NCBI GenBank assembly: GCA_036825155.1
Contig: DAISYU010000004.1
Coordinates: 1-64,000, forward strand
Length of the DNA: 64,000 nt
DNA from: DSAD01 sp036825155
GTDB lineage: Bacteria; Desulfobacterota; Desulfomonilia; UBA1062
Reading direction: 5' to 3'
This document shows, in pieces, positions 1 through 7,655 of the stretch (position 1 is its first letter; the number at the start of each line of letters is the position of its first letter). The notes under the pieces are model-generated. The model had not been told where the DNA came from. It searched no databases and saw only the letters and a list, made by a program, of their open reading frames with translations. Both the position numbers and the translations under genes were made by a program.

Positions 1-363
1 ATATAAAATCCGCCTTGAGCATGTTTTGTGAAAATTAGCAAACTTTTTCCAACAGGTATGAATTTATTTTCTTCCTGGTCCCCTTGTTATTTTGTGCAAA
101 AACCGGCATCACGTGCAACGAAAAGGGATAAACCATATTGCATTCACTTCATGACTCGCTCGGCCGAAGACATGACCACTCTGAGCTAATCAGTTGTATG
201 GCCCTCATTTGTCCCTGGAACCTGAGCCATAAGCCCCGCAAGAGGCAACAAGATCTTCAACCCGCTGCAGGGAATGAACCCTGAGCTTCCTGTCCGGCGA
301 CTTGTTCTGCGCAACTAACAAGCGAAGACGGATTCATTGTTCCTTATCTTCATTTCAGATTAT
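1..363. other. Left-edge non-coding stretch
   Basis: No reading frame with a plausible ribosome-binding site or recognisable product is visible on either strand. The stretch lies downstream of the minus-strand lipoprotein gene that ends at 364. I see no convincing hairpin with a T-tract. It may hold the end of a gene that begins outside the window, but nothing supports that directly. Confidence 0.4.
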
Positions 364-1599
364 TTATTGGAGATTATATAAATACCCCTTCTCTCCAACC
401 ATGAAAAAGTAGATGCCTTTTGTTAATTTGCCGATATCGATTATCATGAGTTTTTTTGAACCTCCTGAGACTGTATACACGGTATGCTCCAAGTCTCCGA
501 CAGCGGCATGACTGCAATACTGTTCCCGTCTGTTCTTGGACTTATTTGTTTCAAGCACCTCTTTAAATGTTTTGCCCAGTTTATAGTAAGCACCATTAGC
601 CGTTCGACTGGCATCATCCGAAACCTTTTGTGCCGCCAGATAGAGATTCTTTTCATTATGATACTTCTTTAATTCATAATACCCGGAAAAAGGATTTCCA
701 TAATACGATGTTGTTACTCTTTTGAACAAAAACAGTGGATAGATGTAAAAATTCTGAACTGATTCATCAGGGATCACAATTGCCAGTTTCTTGGAGGGGG
801 ACATCTCAAGAACAGGCGATCTGTTTACCTCATCGCTGTTGAAATAAATATAGCTGCAGATCTGTGAATCGCCAGCTTTAAGAATCTTATACCTCGCATC
901 ACTTATTTTTAAGGGGAGGTACCCGCCGTTTTCCATTGTATAGGCTCCTATATCTTCAGGGACTTGCATCAGTGAAATGTCTGCAAGACGAGCGATATCA
1001 CCCTGAGTTAAGAATTGAGTACTTTGAGATGAATATCCCTGTTTATGAATATCAAGATCGTATTTCACTGAAGGGAATAAAGGCAACAATGTGAATTCAC
1101 CATTCGTGTCGGTGGTAGCACTCCTTTGTTTATATTCATCGTATGCGCTGTTAATTTTATTCTTACATGACGCCTCTATAGTTACCCCTGATAGTGGTTT
1201 CCCTGATATATTATCGATAACTCTGCCTTTGATTTCCCTGTGTCGTATCAATTGCAGCGGTTTGTTCAGTATCCTTGTTTTCCCTTTTTCCGGAGGTCTG
1301 ACATAGGCACTGGACCCTACCATGCTGAAATAGCCGTCTGCTTCTGCTCGTATCGTATAGGAATATTTTGGAGACAGGCCGCTGATTTTAAACTCTCCTT
1401 TTGAATCTGTAGTTGCCTCTTTACGCTCATATTTTTTATCTTCTGCGATATTGGTTTTCATGAATGCAACTACTTTGACTTTTTGTAATGGTTCTTTCGT
1501 GAATCTTTCCTCCACCTTGCCCTGAACAGCGGACCCACATCCGTAGAAAATGACAGCCAAGGAAAATAGTACCCCGATATGCAATAATTTTCTGCCCAT
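364..1599 (-). CDS. Lipoprotein with two carboxypeptidase-regulatory-like domains
   Basis: The 411-residue product starts with a lipoprotein signal peptide (basic MGRK, hydrophobic stretch, then FYGC with the acylated Cys near residue 21). Two tandem beta-sandwich modules of the carboxypeptidase-regulatory type follow, about residues 25-115 and 118-210. Each has the pattern 'G.V.....g.pl..v.v......ttd..GeF.i.gl.P...Y.l...a.Gy', in which the second half closes the fold. Residues 215-411 match nothing I recognise. The start is well set: AAAGGAG lies six bases before the ATG. Such modules usually serve adhesion or protein-protein contact at the cell surface. The gene stands alone, with non-coding DNA on both sides. 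A role in envelope architecture is inference. Confidence 0.8.
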   Translation of the reverse strand: MGRKLLHIGVLFSLAVIFYGCGSAVQGKVEERFTKEPLQKVKVVAFMKTNIAEDKKYERKEATTDSKGEFKISGLSPKYSYTIRAEADGYFSMVGSSAYVRPPEKGKTRILNKPLQLIRHREIKGRVIDNISGKPLSGVTIEASCKNKINSAYDEYKQRSATTDTNGEFTLLPLFPSVKYDLDIHKQGYSSQSTQFLTQGDIARLADISLMQVPEDIGAYTMENGGYLPLKISDARYKILKAGDSQICSYIYFNSDEVNRSPVLEMSPSKKLAIVIPDESVQNFYIYPLFLFKRVTTSYYGNPFSGYYELKKYHNEKNLYLAAQKVSDDASRTANGAYYKLGKTFKEVLETNKSKNRREQYCSHAAVGDLEHTVYTVSGGSKKLMIIDIGKLTKGIYFFMVGEKGYLYNLQ

Positions 1600-1682
1600 T
1601 ATTATTCTCCTTTGATTAATTTATTATGAAAGGCATCACGAACATCCCCCGTTATTGAACCAGCGTACAAGGAAAGTTAATC

Positions 1683-1769
1683 ATTATTTACCATAACCGG
1701 ATGTTATACGGCAAACTCAAAGAAATCTTCGGAGAAATACGGGACCGCGGAAAACATACCATCTCTTGA
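1683..1769 (+). pseudogene. Possible remnant of an IS200-type transposase
   Basis: A short open stretch reads roughly YHNRMLYGKLKEIFGEI before hitting a stop at 1767. The spacing Y-x3-(L)-Y-G-K-L-x3-(F)-G-E-(I/V) recalls the N-terminal part of IS200/IS605-family TnpA proteins. No catalytic HUH (DHVHM-like) motif and no 5' or 3' extension could be found. The neighbouring 14-bp direct repeats fit a place where mobile DNA has come and gone. Only about 17 residues carry the resemblance, so chance similarity is quite possible. Confidence 0.2.
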
Positions 1770-1831
1770 ATCAGGAATCTGGAAGAAACAGATACAATCA
1801 GGGTTGCATGCATAACAAAGCATAAGAGAAG

Positions 1832-1870
1832 TGTTACCTATGTCCCTTTACGCTTTTGTTACCTATGTCC
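1832..1870. repeat. Two direct copies of TGTTACCTATGTCC
   Basis: The 14-mer TGTTACCTATGTCC occurs exactly twice, at 1832-1845 and 1857-1870, 25 bp apart start to start. A 10-bp part of it, GTGTTACCTA, recurs inverted at 21262-21271, also in a non-coding gap. Paired short repeats like this are common at ends or scars of insertion sequences. No transposase frame is intact nearby, so the origin is a guess. Confidence 0.6.
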
Positions 1871-1890
1871 TTGACACGTACAGCTGCCCT

Positions 1891-1929
1891 TTCTTTGGTT
1901 ACTTTCTTTCGGGCAAGCAAAGAAATGAA
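1891..1929. repeat. Hairpin-forming repeat beside the sigma-54 regulator gene
   Basis: TTTCTTT at 1903-1909 pairs with AAAGAAA at 1919-1925 around a nine-base loop, and outer bases pair imperfectly. The wording (TTTCTTTGGTTAC followed by GCAAAGAAA) resembles a palindromic repeat I associate with intergenic regions of many bacteria. It sits just downstream of the regulator gene that ends at 1937 on the minus strand, so it could end that transcript. There is no good T-tract on that strand, so I do not call it a terminator. Confidence 0.4.
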
Positions 1930-1936
1930 CAATCAA

Positions 1937-3298
1937 CTACATTTCCTGCTTGGCCTGGAGGTTATACTTCTTGATCTTATAGTGCATGACCCTGCGGGAA
2001 ATACCAAGGATATTTGCCGCATCCTTCTGGACACCCCGGGCCTTTTTCAGGGCTTGAACCACCATGGCCTTTTCCTGGGCCTCCAGGGTATTGAGCCCTT
2101 CCTTGTCTCTGCTGACCACGCTGTCGAAGATCCCCGATGGAATGATGTCATCGGGCGTGATCATCTCTCCCGTGCACATGACAACGCATGACTCCATGAT
2201 ATTTTTCAGCTCTCGCACATTGCCGGGCCAGTGGTATGACAGCAGCATATTCATGGCATCTTTGTCGATGCCGGTGACCTTCTTCCCGGTCTTGTTGCTG
2301 AATTCGGTGATGAAAATCTGGGACAGGCCTATAATGTCCTCTTTCCTCTCGCGAAGCGGGGGCAGGTCAATGGTGATCACCTTGAGCCGGTAATAGAGGT
2401 CCTCCCGGAACACCCCTTCGTCAACCTTGGCCTTGAGATCTGCGTTGGTTGCCGCAATCACCCGAATATCGACATTGCGCTGATCCACATCTCCGATCCT
2501 CCTGAAGTCCCCGGATTCCAGGACCCTCAGCAGACGGGTCTGCATCTCGGACGAGATGTTGCCGATCTCATCGAGGAACAGCGTGCCGTTATCGGCCTCT
2601 TCGATGATACCGCCCTTGTCTTTGTGCGCGCCGGTAAAGGCTCCCTTGGCATAACCGAACAGTTCGGCCTCGATCAGGGTGGACGGGGTCGCGCCGCAGT
2701 CCATTACGACAAACTTCTTGTCCCTTCGATTACTCTCATAGTGCAGCATCTTTGCAATGAGTTCTTTGCCCGTGCCGGACTCTCCCAGGACCAGGACGTT
2801 TGCATCCGATTTGCTTACCTGCCGGACGAGCGACAGGACACGTTTCATTGGCGGGCTTTCTGCATAGATATGGTACTCTATTCTATCCTCTACCTCCTGT
2901 TCGAGGTAGCGTACCCGCTGCTTCAACTCCCGCTTTTCAATGGCGCTCTCGATCTTCGCGACGAGTTCTATGGGTTCAAAGGGCTTCACGAGATAATCAT
3001 GTGCGCCCTGTTTCATGGCCTGAACCGCTCCCTCAATAGAGCCGTATGCGGTGAAGATGATCACCTCAACATCCGGATCCACCTCTTTGGCCCGCCTCAG
3101 CACCTCCATACCGTCCATATCCGGCATCTTCAGGTCCGTAATGAGTACGCTGTAGTCGTCATTTTTCAACGCATCGAGTGCGAGATCCGGCTTTATAAAA
3201 CCCTTTGCAGGAAATCCCAGGGTCTCGAGCCGGGTGATGATCACCTCAACGATATTGGGTTCATCATCCAGAACAATGATCTTGGGTCTCTTGCTCAT
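1937..3298 (-). CDS. Sigma-54-dependent response regulator, QseF/GlrR-like (NtrC family)
   Basis: This 453-residue cytoplasmic activator has the full NtrC layout. Residues 1-120 are a receiver domain with the acidic pair D11/D12, phospho-acceptor D55 (ITDLKMPDMDG) and the conserved Lys in LVKPFEP. Residues about 145-375 are an AAA+ domain with Walker A GESGTGKE, the sigma-54 contact loop GAFTGA and Walker B LFLDEIG. Residues about 410-450 are a Fis-type helix-turn-helix (AANILGISRRVMHYKIKKY). It should remodel sigma-54 holoenzyme at -24/-12 promoters when phosphorylated. Its ATG overlaps the stop of the upstream lipoprotein gene (ATGA at 3295-3298). The order kinase - lipoprotein - regulator matches the enterobacterial qseE-qseG-qseF operon, so the kinase encoded at 3767-5257 is its likely partner. 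Target promoters are not evident here. Confidence 0.93.
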   Translation of the reverse strand: MSKRPKIIVLDDEPNIVEVIITRLETLGFPAKGFIKPDLALDALKNDDYSVLITDLKMPDMDGMEVLRRAKEVDPDVEVIIFTAYGSIEGAVQAMKQGAHDYLVKPFEPIELVAKIESAIEKRELKQRVRYLEQEVEDRIEYHIYAESPPMKRVLSLVRQVSKSDANVLVLGESGTGKELIAKMLHYESNRRDKKFVVMDCGATPSTLIEAELFGYAKGAFTGAHKDKGGIIEEADNGTLFLDEIGNISSEMQTRLLRVLESGDFRRIGDVDQRNVDIRVIAATNADLKAKVDEGVFREDLYYRLKVITIDLPPLRERKEDIIGLSQIFITEFSNKTGKKVTGIDKDAMNMLLSYHWPGNVRELKNIMESCVVMCTGEMITPDDIIPSGIFDSVVSRDKEGLNTLEAQEKAMVVQALKKARGVQKDAANILGISRRVMHYKIKKYNLQAKQEM

Positions 3299-3849
3299 TG
3301 CATGCCCCGTCTCTTTTCAATATCGATATGTATCTCTTCTATCTTTTGCAGCTTGTACTTCAACTCTTTGAGTTCGCCCTTCATCTTCTCGTTTTCCTGA
3401 AGGCACTGATCATAATTTTTCGCAGTCTCTGCCAAGTCTTTTGCAGAGGCCTTGTATTTCATCGAAGCCTCATCCCGTGCCCGGCGTTCACGATCCATCT
3501 TCTCCACAAGTACCAGAATATAGCCCGCTTCCACCTTGAGGTACCGCGGTATATAAGGGTCCTGCCTGATATCGGTCAAGGTCTCCTTTATATCTTTATA
3601 GTTATAATCACCTTGTATTATGGAATCAATAGCCATCGCTATCCGGTGTCGTGCGGTGACCGACGGCGGCATAATCGCAGGTATGTCGTTCAGGTCACTG
3701 CCAATGGGTTTGCCGTAGGAAAGCTTGTCTTCGGCTGCACCCATCTTGCCCAGAAATATATTAGCTTCACATCCCGAAAGCAGGAGATTTAGGGCTAAGA
3801 GGAAGAGAAAAGGTAAAAACACTCCCCTTGCCCTCACTACTTTTTGCAT
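3295..3849 (-). CDS. QseG-like coiled-coil lipoprotein of the two-component operon
   Basis: I place the start at 3849 because the product then opens with a lipoprotein signal (MQKVVRARG, hydrophobic run, LLSGC). A longer frame to 4041 would run inside the kinase gene. The mature protein is about 160 residues. Its middle (about 75-125) is helical, and residues about 130-182 are charged and look like a coiled coil. It overlaps the kinase gene by 83 bp and shares ATGA with the regulator gene. In enterobacteria QseG occupies exactly this slot and is an outer-membrane lipoprotein that modulates the kinase QseE. Assignment here rests on gene order, lipobox and helical character. I did not detect clear residue-level homology by eye. 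Confidence 0.75.
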   Translation of the reverse strand: MQKVVRARGVFLPFLFLLALNLLLSGCEANIFLGKMGAAEDKLSYGKPIGSDLNDIPAIMPPSVTARHRIAMAIDSIIQGDYNYKDIKETLTDIRQDPYIPRYLKVEAGYILVLVEKMDRERRARDEASMKYKASAKDLAETAKNYDQCLQENEKMKGELKELKYKLQKIEEIHIDIEKRRGMQ

Positions 3850-5257
3850 ATATTCGCCCCCCGTGAGCATCGACAATGCTCTTGGAGATTGCCAGACCAA
3901 GCCCGATCCCGCTATGTCCTCTCGTTGTTTTCGATTGATAAAATTTCTCGAAAATGAGCGGAATGTCCTCTTGTGGTATCCCCATGCCATGGTCCTCGAT
4001 CTCAACTGTGATGTAATCATCCGGGTTATTGATTCGCACATCTACTCGTGAACCTTCGTGAGAATATTTGATGGCATTATGGGTAAGATTTGTCAACACC
4101 TGGAGAATCTTGTTCTTATCGAGTATGACCATGCATCCTTTGTGCAGATAGCGCACGTGAATATTGACCCCTCTGGTATCGGCATAGGGTTTGATCTCTG
4201 AAATGAACCCGGCCACAACATCGTTTATCTCGTGCATTTCCATCTGCAGTTGAACTATGCCGCTTTCCAGCTTGGACATTTCCAGGAGTTCTCCTATGGT
4301 CTGGAGCAGCCTGTTGATGCCCTGTTCCATAATGGATATCAGCCGCTTCTGTTTTTTGTCCAGGTCTCCTCCAACACCCTCCATGAGGAGATTTGCAGCC
4401 TCTTTCATAGAGGTGAGCGGGGTCTTCAGTTCATGGGAGACGATGGAGATGAATTCAGATTTCATGTCATCCAGTTCTTTCAGGCGTATTGCCATATTAT
4501 TGAACGAGTCCGCAAGCATACCCAGTTCGTCTGTAGAATCCAGCGGGATCTTATACGAGAAATCGCCCTGGGCAATGTGCTTGATGCCCGCACGTATGGA
4601 GGTAAGGTCGTTTGTTATACTCCGGTATATGATCAGCGGCACGATCAAACCAATGCTGATCGCTATGCCCAATGCCCACCAGGTGAATGTCATCACCTGG
4701 TCTCCAAGCCCCTTGAGAAACACGATCTTCCCGTCAAGAGACTTCATGGCTCGCGCGTTTACATAGCGGGCAAATCCCACCAGGGTGTCCAGATCGCGGC
4801 TGTTTTCAAGAAACATTGCCTCAATATCAATCGTCTTATCCGGCAGATTCGCTATCTGTGCGTCAAACCGTTCCATGAATCCCTGCCATATCTGCATGCC
4901 CCCGCTGACAACCTTGCGTTCCTGGTCATCATAGCAGATATCCTCATCGCACAGGTATGCCCAGGCACTCACGATATTTCTCTCCTTCTCCTCAATGAGG
5001 GCCTTATAGGATTCCTTCTGGAGCAGCAGGTACTGCTTTCCGGTCTCTTCAAGGGATATGAGGTCTTCGATGAGTTTATCCGAGATCTCTTTCTTCTGAT
5101 AATCAATGAGATAGATTTCTGTCGTGATGCTGCTGAGCCTGGATGAGACATATACCAGCATGGCGGTGAGCCCGACGAGTACGACAAGAAAGACCGCATA
5201 TGCGATTATGAGCTTTTCGAGCAATCCGCGTTTTTTCATACTTAAGATTATAGCCAT
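3767..5257 (-). CDS. Membrane sensor histidine kinase, QseE/GlrK-like
   Basis: The 496-residue protein has a transmembrane helix at about 14-37, a periplasmic helical sensor region at about 40-188 and a second helix at about 190-212. A HAMP linker follows (about 213-265), then a HisKA domain with the phospho-acceptor H275 in SHELKTPLTS, and a HATPase_c domain with N (LTNLTHNAIKYS), G1 (DHGMGIP), F and G2 (GHSGIGLGLAIS) boxes. The stretch after the H box (KEAANLLMEGVGG) is typical of the QseE branch. Two Cys in the sensor region (CDEDIC) could form a disulphide. No strong Shine-Dalgarno precedes either Met1 or Met7, so the exact start is open. It heads the three-gene operon with the lipoprotein and the sigma-54 regulator. 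The signal is unknown. Confidence 0.92.
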   Translation of the reverse strand: MAIILSMKKRGLLEKLIIAYAVFLVVLVGLTAMLVYVSSRLSSITTEIYLIDYQKKEISDKLIEDLISLEETGKQYLLLQKESYKALIEEKERNIVSAWAYLCDEDICYDDQERKVVSGGMQIWQGFMERFDAQIANLPDKTIDIEAMFLENSRDLDTLVGFARYVNARAMKSLDGKIVFLKGLGDQVMTFTWWALGIAISIGLIVPLIIYRSITNDLTSIRAGIKHIAQGDFSYKIPLDSTDELGMLADSFNNMAIRLKELDDMKSEFISIVSHELKTPLTSMKEAANLLMEGVGGDLDKKQKRLISIMEQGINRLLQTIGELLEMSKLESGIVQLQMEMHEINDVVAGFISEIKPYADTRGVNIHVRYLHKGCMVILDKNKILQVLTNLTHNAIKYSHEGSRVDVRINNPDDYITVEIEDHGMGIPQEDIPLIFEKFYQSKTTRGHSGIGLGLAISKSIVDAHGGRIYAKSSEGKGSVFTFSLPLSPKSPAFGM

Positions 5258-5286
5258 CTAACCGATAAATGAGCAAGGGAGACTTT

Positions 5287-5616
5287 ATGAATGATCTGCT
5301 TTCTGCCCTTACGGCCAACAGCATACTTCTTGCCAATGCATCGTCGAATGTAGCAAACTTCAATACAAGAGACTACAAATCCATTGCCACTACCATTACC
5401 TCGGGATCAGCCGGCGGCCTGAATGTGAACACCTCAAGGACTACGACCCCGGGTGTTCCGATCGGCGATTCCCATGTCAGTTCGAACGTGGAACTCCCAC
5501 AGGAGTTCTGCGATATGATACGGGCACAAAGAGGCTTTGAGGCAGCTCTGAGTGCCATCAGCACTCGCGAGGATATGCTCGATGATCTCATGGATGTGCT
5601 GAGCGATACAGAGTAA
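5287..5616 (+). CDS. Small flagellar basal-body-rod-like protein, orphan
   Basis: The 109-residue product begins MNDLLSALTANSILLANASSNVANFNTRDYK, which follows the flagellar rod/hook N-terminal pattern (helix, then S-N-N-x-A-N-x-x-T). It ends with the matching C-terminal helix (E.CDMIRAQRGFEAALSAISTREDMLDDL). The middle is very short, so the whole protein is close to the FlgB/FlgC minimal fold. I start it at 5287 because AAGGGAG lies seven bases upstream, whereas the upstream in-frame ATG at 5269 has none. No other flagellar gene is in the window. It is divergent from the kinase operon. Whether it belongs to a flagellum or has been reused is open. Confidence 0.75.
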   Translation: MNDLLSALTANSILLANASSNVANFNTRDYKSIATTITSGSAGGLNVNTSRTTTPGVPIGDSHVSSNVELPQEFCDMIRAQRGFEAALSAISTREDMLDDLMDVLSDTE

Positions 5617-5661
5617 CCTTCACCCACAATTTCTTCCACTCTTTTCCTCCCGCCCTGGTCG

Positions 5662-5690
5662 TTGACATGTTTGTAAAAGTTTTGTAAAAG
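5662..5690 (+). promoter_or_regulatory. Candidate sigma-70 promoter for the acyltransferase run
   Basis: TTGACA at 5662-5667 and TAAAAG at 5685-5690 are 17 bp apart. The predicted transcript start (about 5697) falls on or next to the GTG I use for the acyltransferase, which would make the message leaderless. A tandem TTTGTAAAAGT repeat overlaps the spacer and -10. The -35 is perfect and the -10 is 4 of 6. Confidence 0.4.
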
Positions 5691-5696
5691 TTAGCC

Positions 5697-6389
5697 GTGT
5701 TCTGGACCTTCACAACAACCATCGGCTCATATCTGTATATCATCGTGATGATCCTGCCTCATGTGATTCTCTCCGCTTTCAGCCGGACAGGAGATATGCC
5801 CCATATTATGGCCCGACACTGGGCACGGTTTACCCTCTTGTGCGCCAACGTTGAGGTGGAAACAACAGGCGAAGAGCATCTCCGGGAAGGACCTGCCGTC
5901 TACATGGCGAATCATGTCAGTCATTTTGATGTCTTTGCACTGCTGGCCCGGCTGAACGTACAGTTCCGCTGGACGGTCAAGAAGGAACTCTTTTCGATAC
6001 CTCTGCTCGGCCTTGCCATGAAGCGGGCAGGATACATCCTTATCGACAGATCTAACCATGGCAGGGCGCTGTCGAGCCTGAATGATGCCGCACAAAAGAT
6101 CGCCGAAGGCACCTCCATCCTGATCTTCCCCGAGGGCACGAGATCATGCGACGGATCCCTTCAATACCCCTTTAAAAAGGGCGGATTCCATCTCGCGCGA
6201 CAGGCGGCAGTCCCCATAGTACCGATCACCGTCATCGGGTCGCGAGAGGTCCTGCCCAAGCACGGGATAAGAATAACCCCGGGAAAAATCACCCTGAACA
6301 TCGGCAAACCCATTCCTTCACAAGGCCGGGATGTGCCAACTCTCATGGAAGAGGTGTACAAGTCAATAAAACTGGGCTATACTTTGTAG
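5697..6389 (+). CDS. 1-acyl-sn-glycerol-3-phosphate acyltransferase (PlsC family)
   Basis: The 230-residue membrane protein has an N-terminal hydrophobic helix (about 8-30) and then the PlsC acyltransferase blocks in order: NHVSHFD (the HX4D catalytic pair, near residue 73), the block around KKELFSIPLLG, FPEGTRS (glycerophosphate binding) and VPIVPITVIGS. Family members move an acyl chain onto lysophosphatidate to make phosphatidate at the inner membrane. The start is GTG at 5697. No clear Shine-Dalgarno is present, and the next candidate is an ATG at 5748. The next gene starts three bases after the stop and carries a second acyltransferase domain, so the two may act in sequence. Confidence 0.88.
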   Translation: MFWTFTTTIGSYLYIIVMILPHVILSAFSRTGDMPHIMARHWARFTLLCANVEVETTGEEHLREGPAVYMANHVSHFDVFALLARLNVQFRWTVKKELFSIPLLGLAMKRAGYILIDRSNHGRALSSLNDAAQKIAEGTSILIFPEGTRSCDGSLQYPFKKGGFHLARQAAVPIVPITVIGSREVLPKHGIRITPGKITLNIGKPIPSQGRDVPTLMEEVYKSIKLGYTL

Positions 6390-6392
6390 TTG

Positions 6393-7655
6393 ATGATAAC
6401 TGATATTCTTTATCGATGTCCCGTTTGTGGAGGTTTTGACTGGTTCAAAGATACACAGTGTATACACTGCAGGACCCCTGTCGAAATCCGTTCCCGTTCA
6501 GAGGTCTCGATCAATGCTCAGAAGAACACAGTTGCCCACTGGTATGAAAAGGTCCTCTCCTTTGACCTGCCCGAAGCCGATTCCGGGATTATCCTGACAA
6601 GCAAGCTGGTACGGCTATCCCGGGAAGCGACAATGGGTGTCTACAAGGGCTATGCCGGTGTCACAGCTACCCATTATACGAGAGCCTTTGCAGACGAAGG
6701 TACCCTGGTGCTCAAAACCGACGAAATCCTCTTTTCCGGCAGCAAAGAGACCATATCCATACCAATCGGACAGATAACCTCCCTGACCATCGAGACCAAC
6801 ACCATCATCGTCATTTCCCGGAATCACGGTGTGTTGTTCTTTGACTTTACCGAAGAGCCGGGGAAGAAGTGGGAAGATTGTATACGAAAAGCCCTGGTCA
6901 GATTCCACAGCCCTCGGAAGATCGTAGAGTTCTATCCCCGATTGCGTTTTGAGAACAGTCTTCGGGAAACGCCCGGGAAACAAAAGGGGCATCCATACCT
7001 CCATGTGCCGGTGAAGAGATGGTACAGGAGCGATTACAGCCCGCTGCTTGACCTGCTTCGCCCCATCGTGAAACCGCTGATCAGATCCGTATTCTCTGTC
7101 GATATCAAGGGACTCGACAACATACCTGAACACGGCTCCGCTGTGCTTCTCTCGAACCACACCTCATTTCTGGACTCTATCATCCTCGGGGTTTTCCCGA
7201 GGCGTAATATCTGGTTCATGGCGAAGAACTCCCAGTACAAGGGGGCATTTCTCACCTGGGCGCTCAGACACCTGCGGTCATTTCCCGTGCGACGCTATAC
7301 CATAGATGCTCAGGCAGTCAGAAACGCAATCCGCATTGTCCAGCAGGGCCATATCCTCGGAATATTCCCCGAGGGAGAGAGGACGTGGGACAACACCCTG
7401 CTCCCCTTCAAACACGGCACCATCAGGCTGATACTTGCCCTGGGCAGACCGGTTATCCCGGTGGGGATCTCAGGCGCGTACGAACTTATGCCCAGGTGGA
7501 CTTCTTCCATCAAGCGCGTACCGGTGAAGATCCGCATCGGGGAGCCGGTACAGTTCGATCATATTCCCCTTGCGCAACAGACCAGAGTCGACCTGAATCG
7601 AACCTCCGCACAGCTCAAGGAACATATTGTCCGGCTGTCAGGGGAGGTGACATGA
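6393..7655 (+). CDS. Zinc-ribbon / PH-like / PlsC acyltransferase fusion
   Basis: The 420-residue protein has three parts. Residues about 8-27 are a small zinc ribbon (CPVCGGFDWFKDTQCIHC). Residues about 45-180 form a beta-rich module that looks like a PH or GRAM fold (EGTLVLKTDEILFSGSKE, then strands and a closing helix). Residues about 220-415 are a PlsC acyltransferase domain with NHTSFLD (HX4D), FPEGERTWD and PVIPVGISG. No N-terminal membrane helix is evident, so the PH-like part may bring it to the membrane. The start is the ATG at 6393 (a TTG lies one codon earlier). It shares ATGA with the RNase J gene downstream. The substrate is unknown; lysophosphatidate or another lipid is likely. 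Confidence 0.8.
   Translation: MITDILYRCPVCGGFDWFKDTQCIHCRTPVEIRSRSEVSINAQKNTVAHWYEKVLSFDLPEADSGIILTSKLVRLSREATMGVYKGYAGVTATHYTRAFADEGTLVLKTDEILFSGSKETISIPIGQITSLTIETNTIIVISRNHGVLFFDFTEEPGKKWEDCIRKALVRFHSPRKIVEFYPRLRFENSLRETPGKQKGHPYLHVPVKRWYRSDYSPLLDLLRPIVKPLIRSVFSVDIKGLDNIPEHGSAVLLSNHTSFLDSIILGVFPRRNIWFMAKNSQYKGAFLTWALRHLRSFPVRRYTIDAQAVRNAIRIVQQGHILGIFPEGERTWDNTLLPFKHGTIRLILALGRPVIPVGISGAYELMPRWTSSIKRVPVKIRIGEPVQFDHIPLAQQTRVDLNRTSAQLKEHIVRLSGEVT

Noticed and set aside
2624..3400. 258-codon open frame on the plus strand
   Set aside because: Opposite the sigma-54 regulator gene, whose motifs are complete.
3850..4041. N-terminal extension of the QseG-like protein
   Set aside because: It would place 64 residues before a perfect lipoprotein signal peptide and lies within the kinase HATPase coding region.
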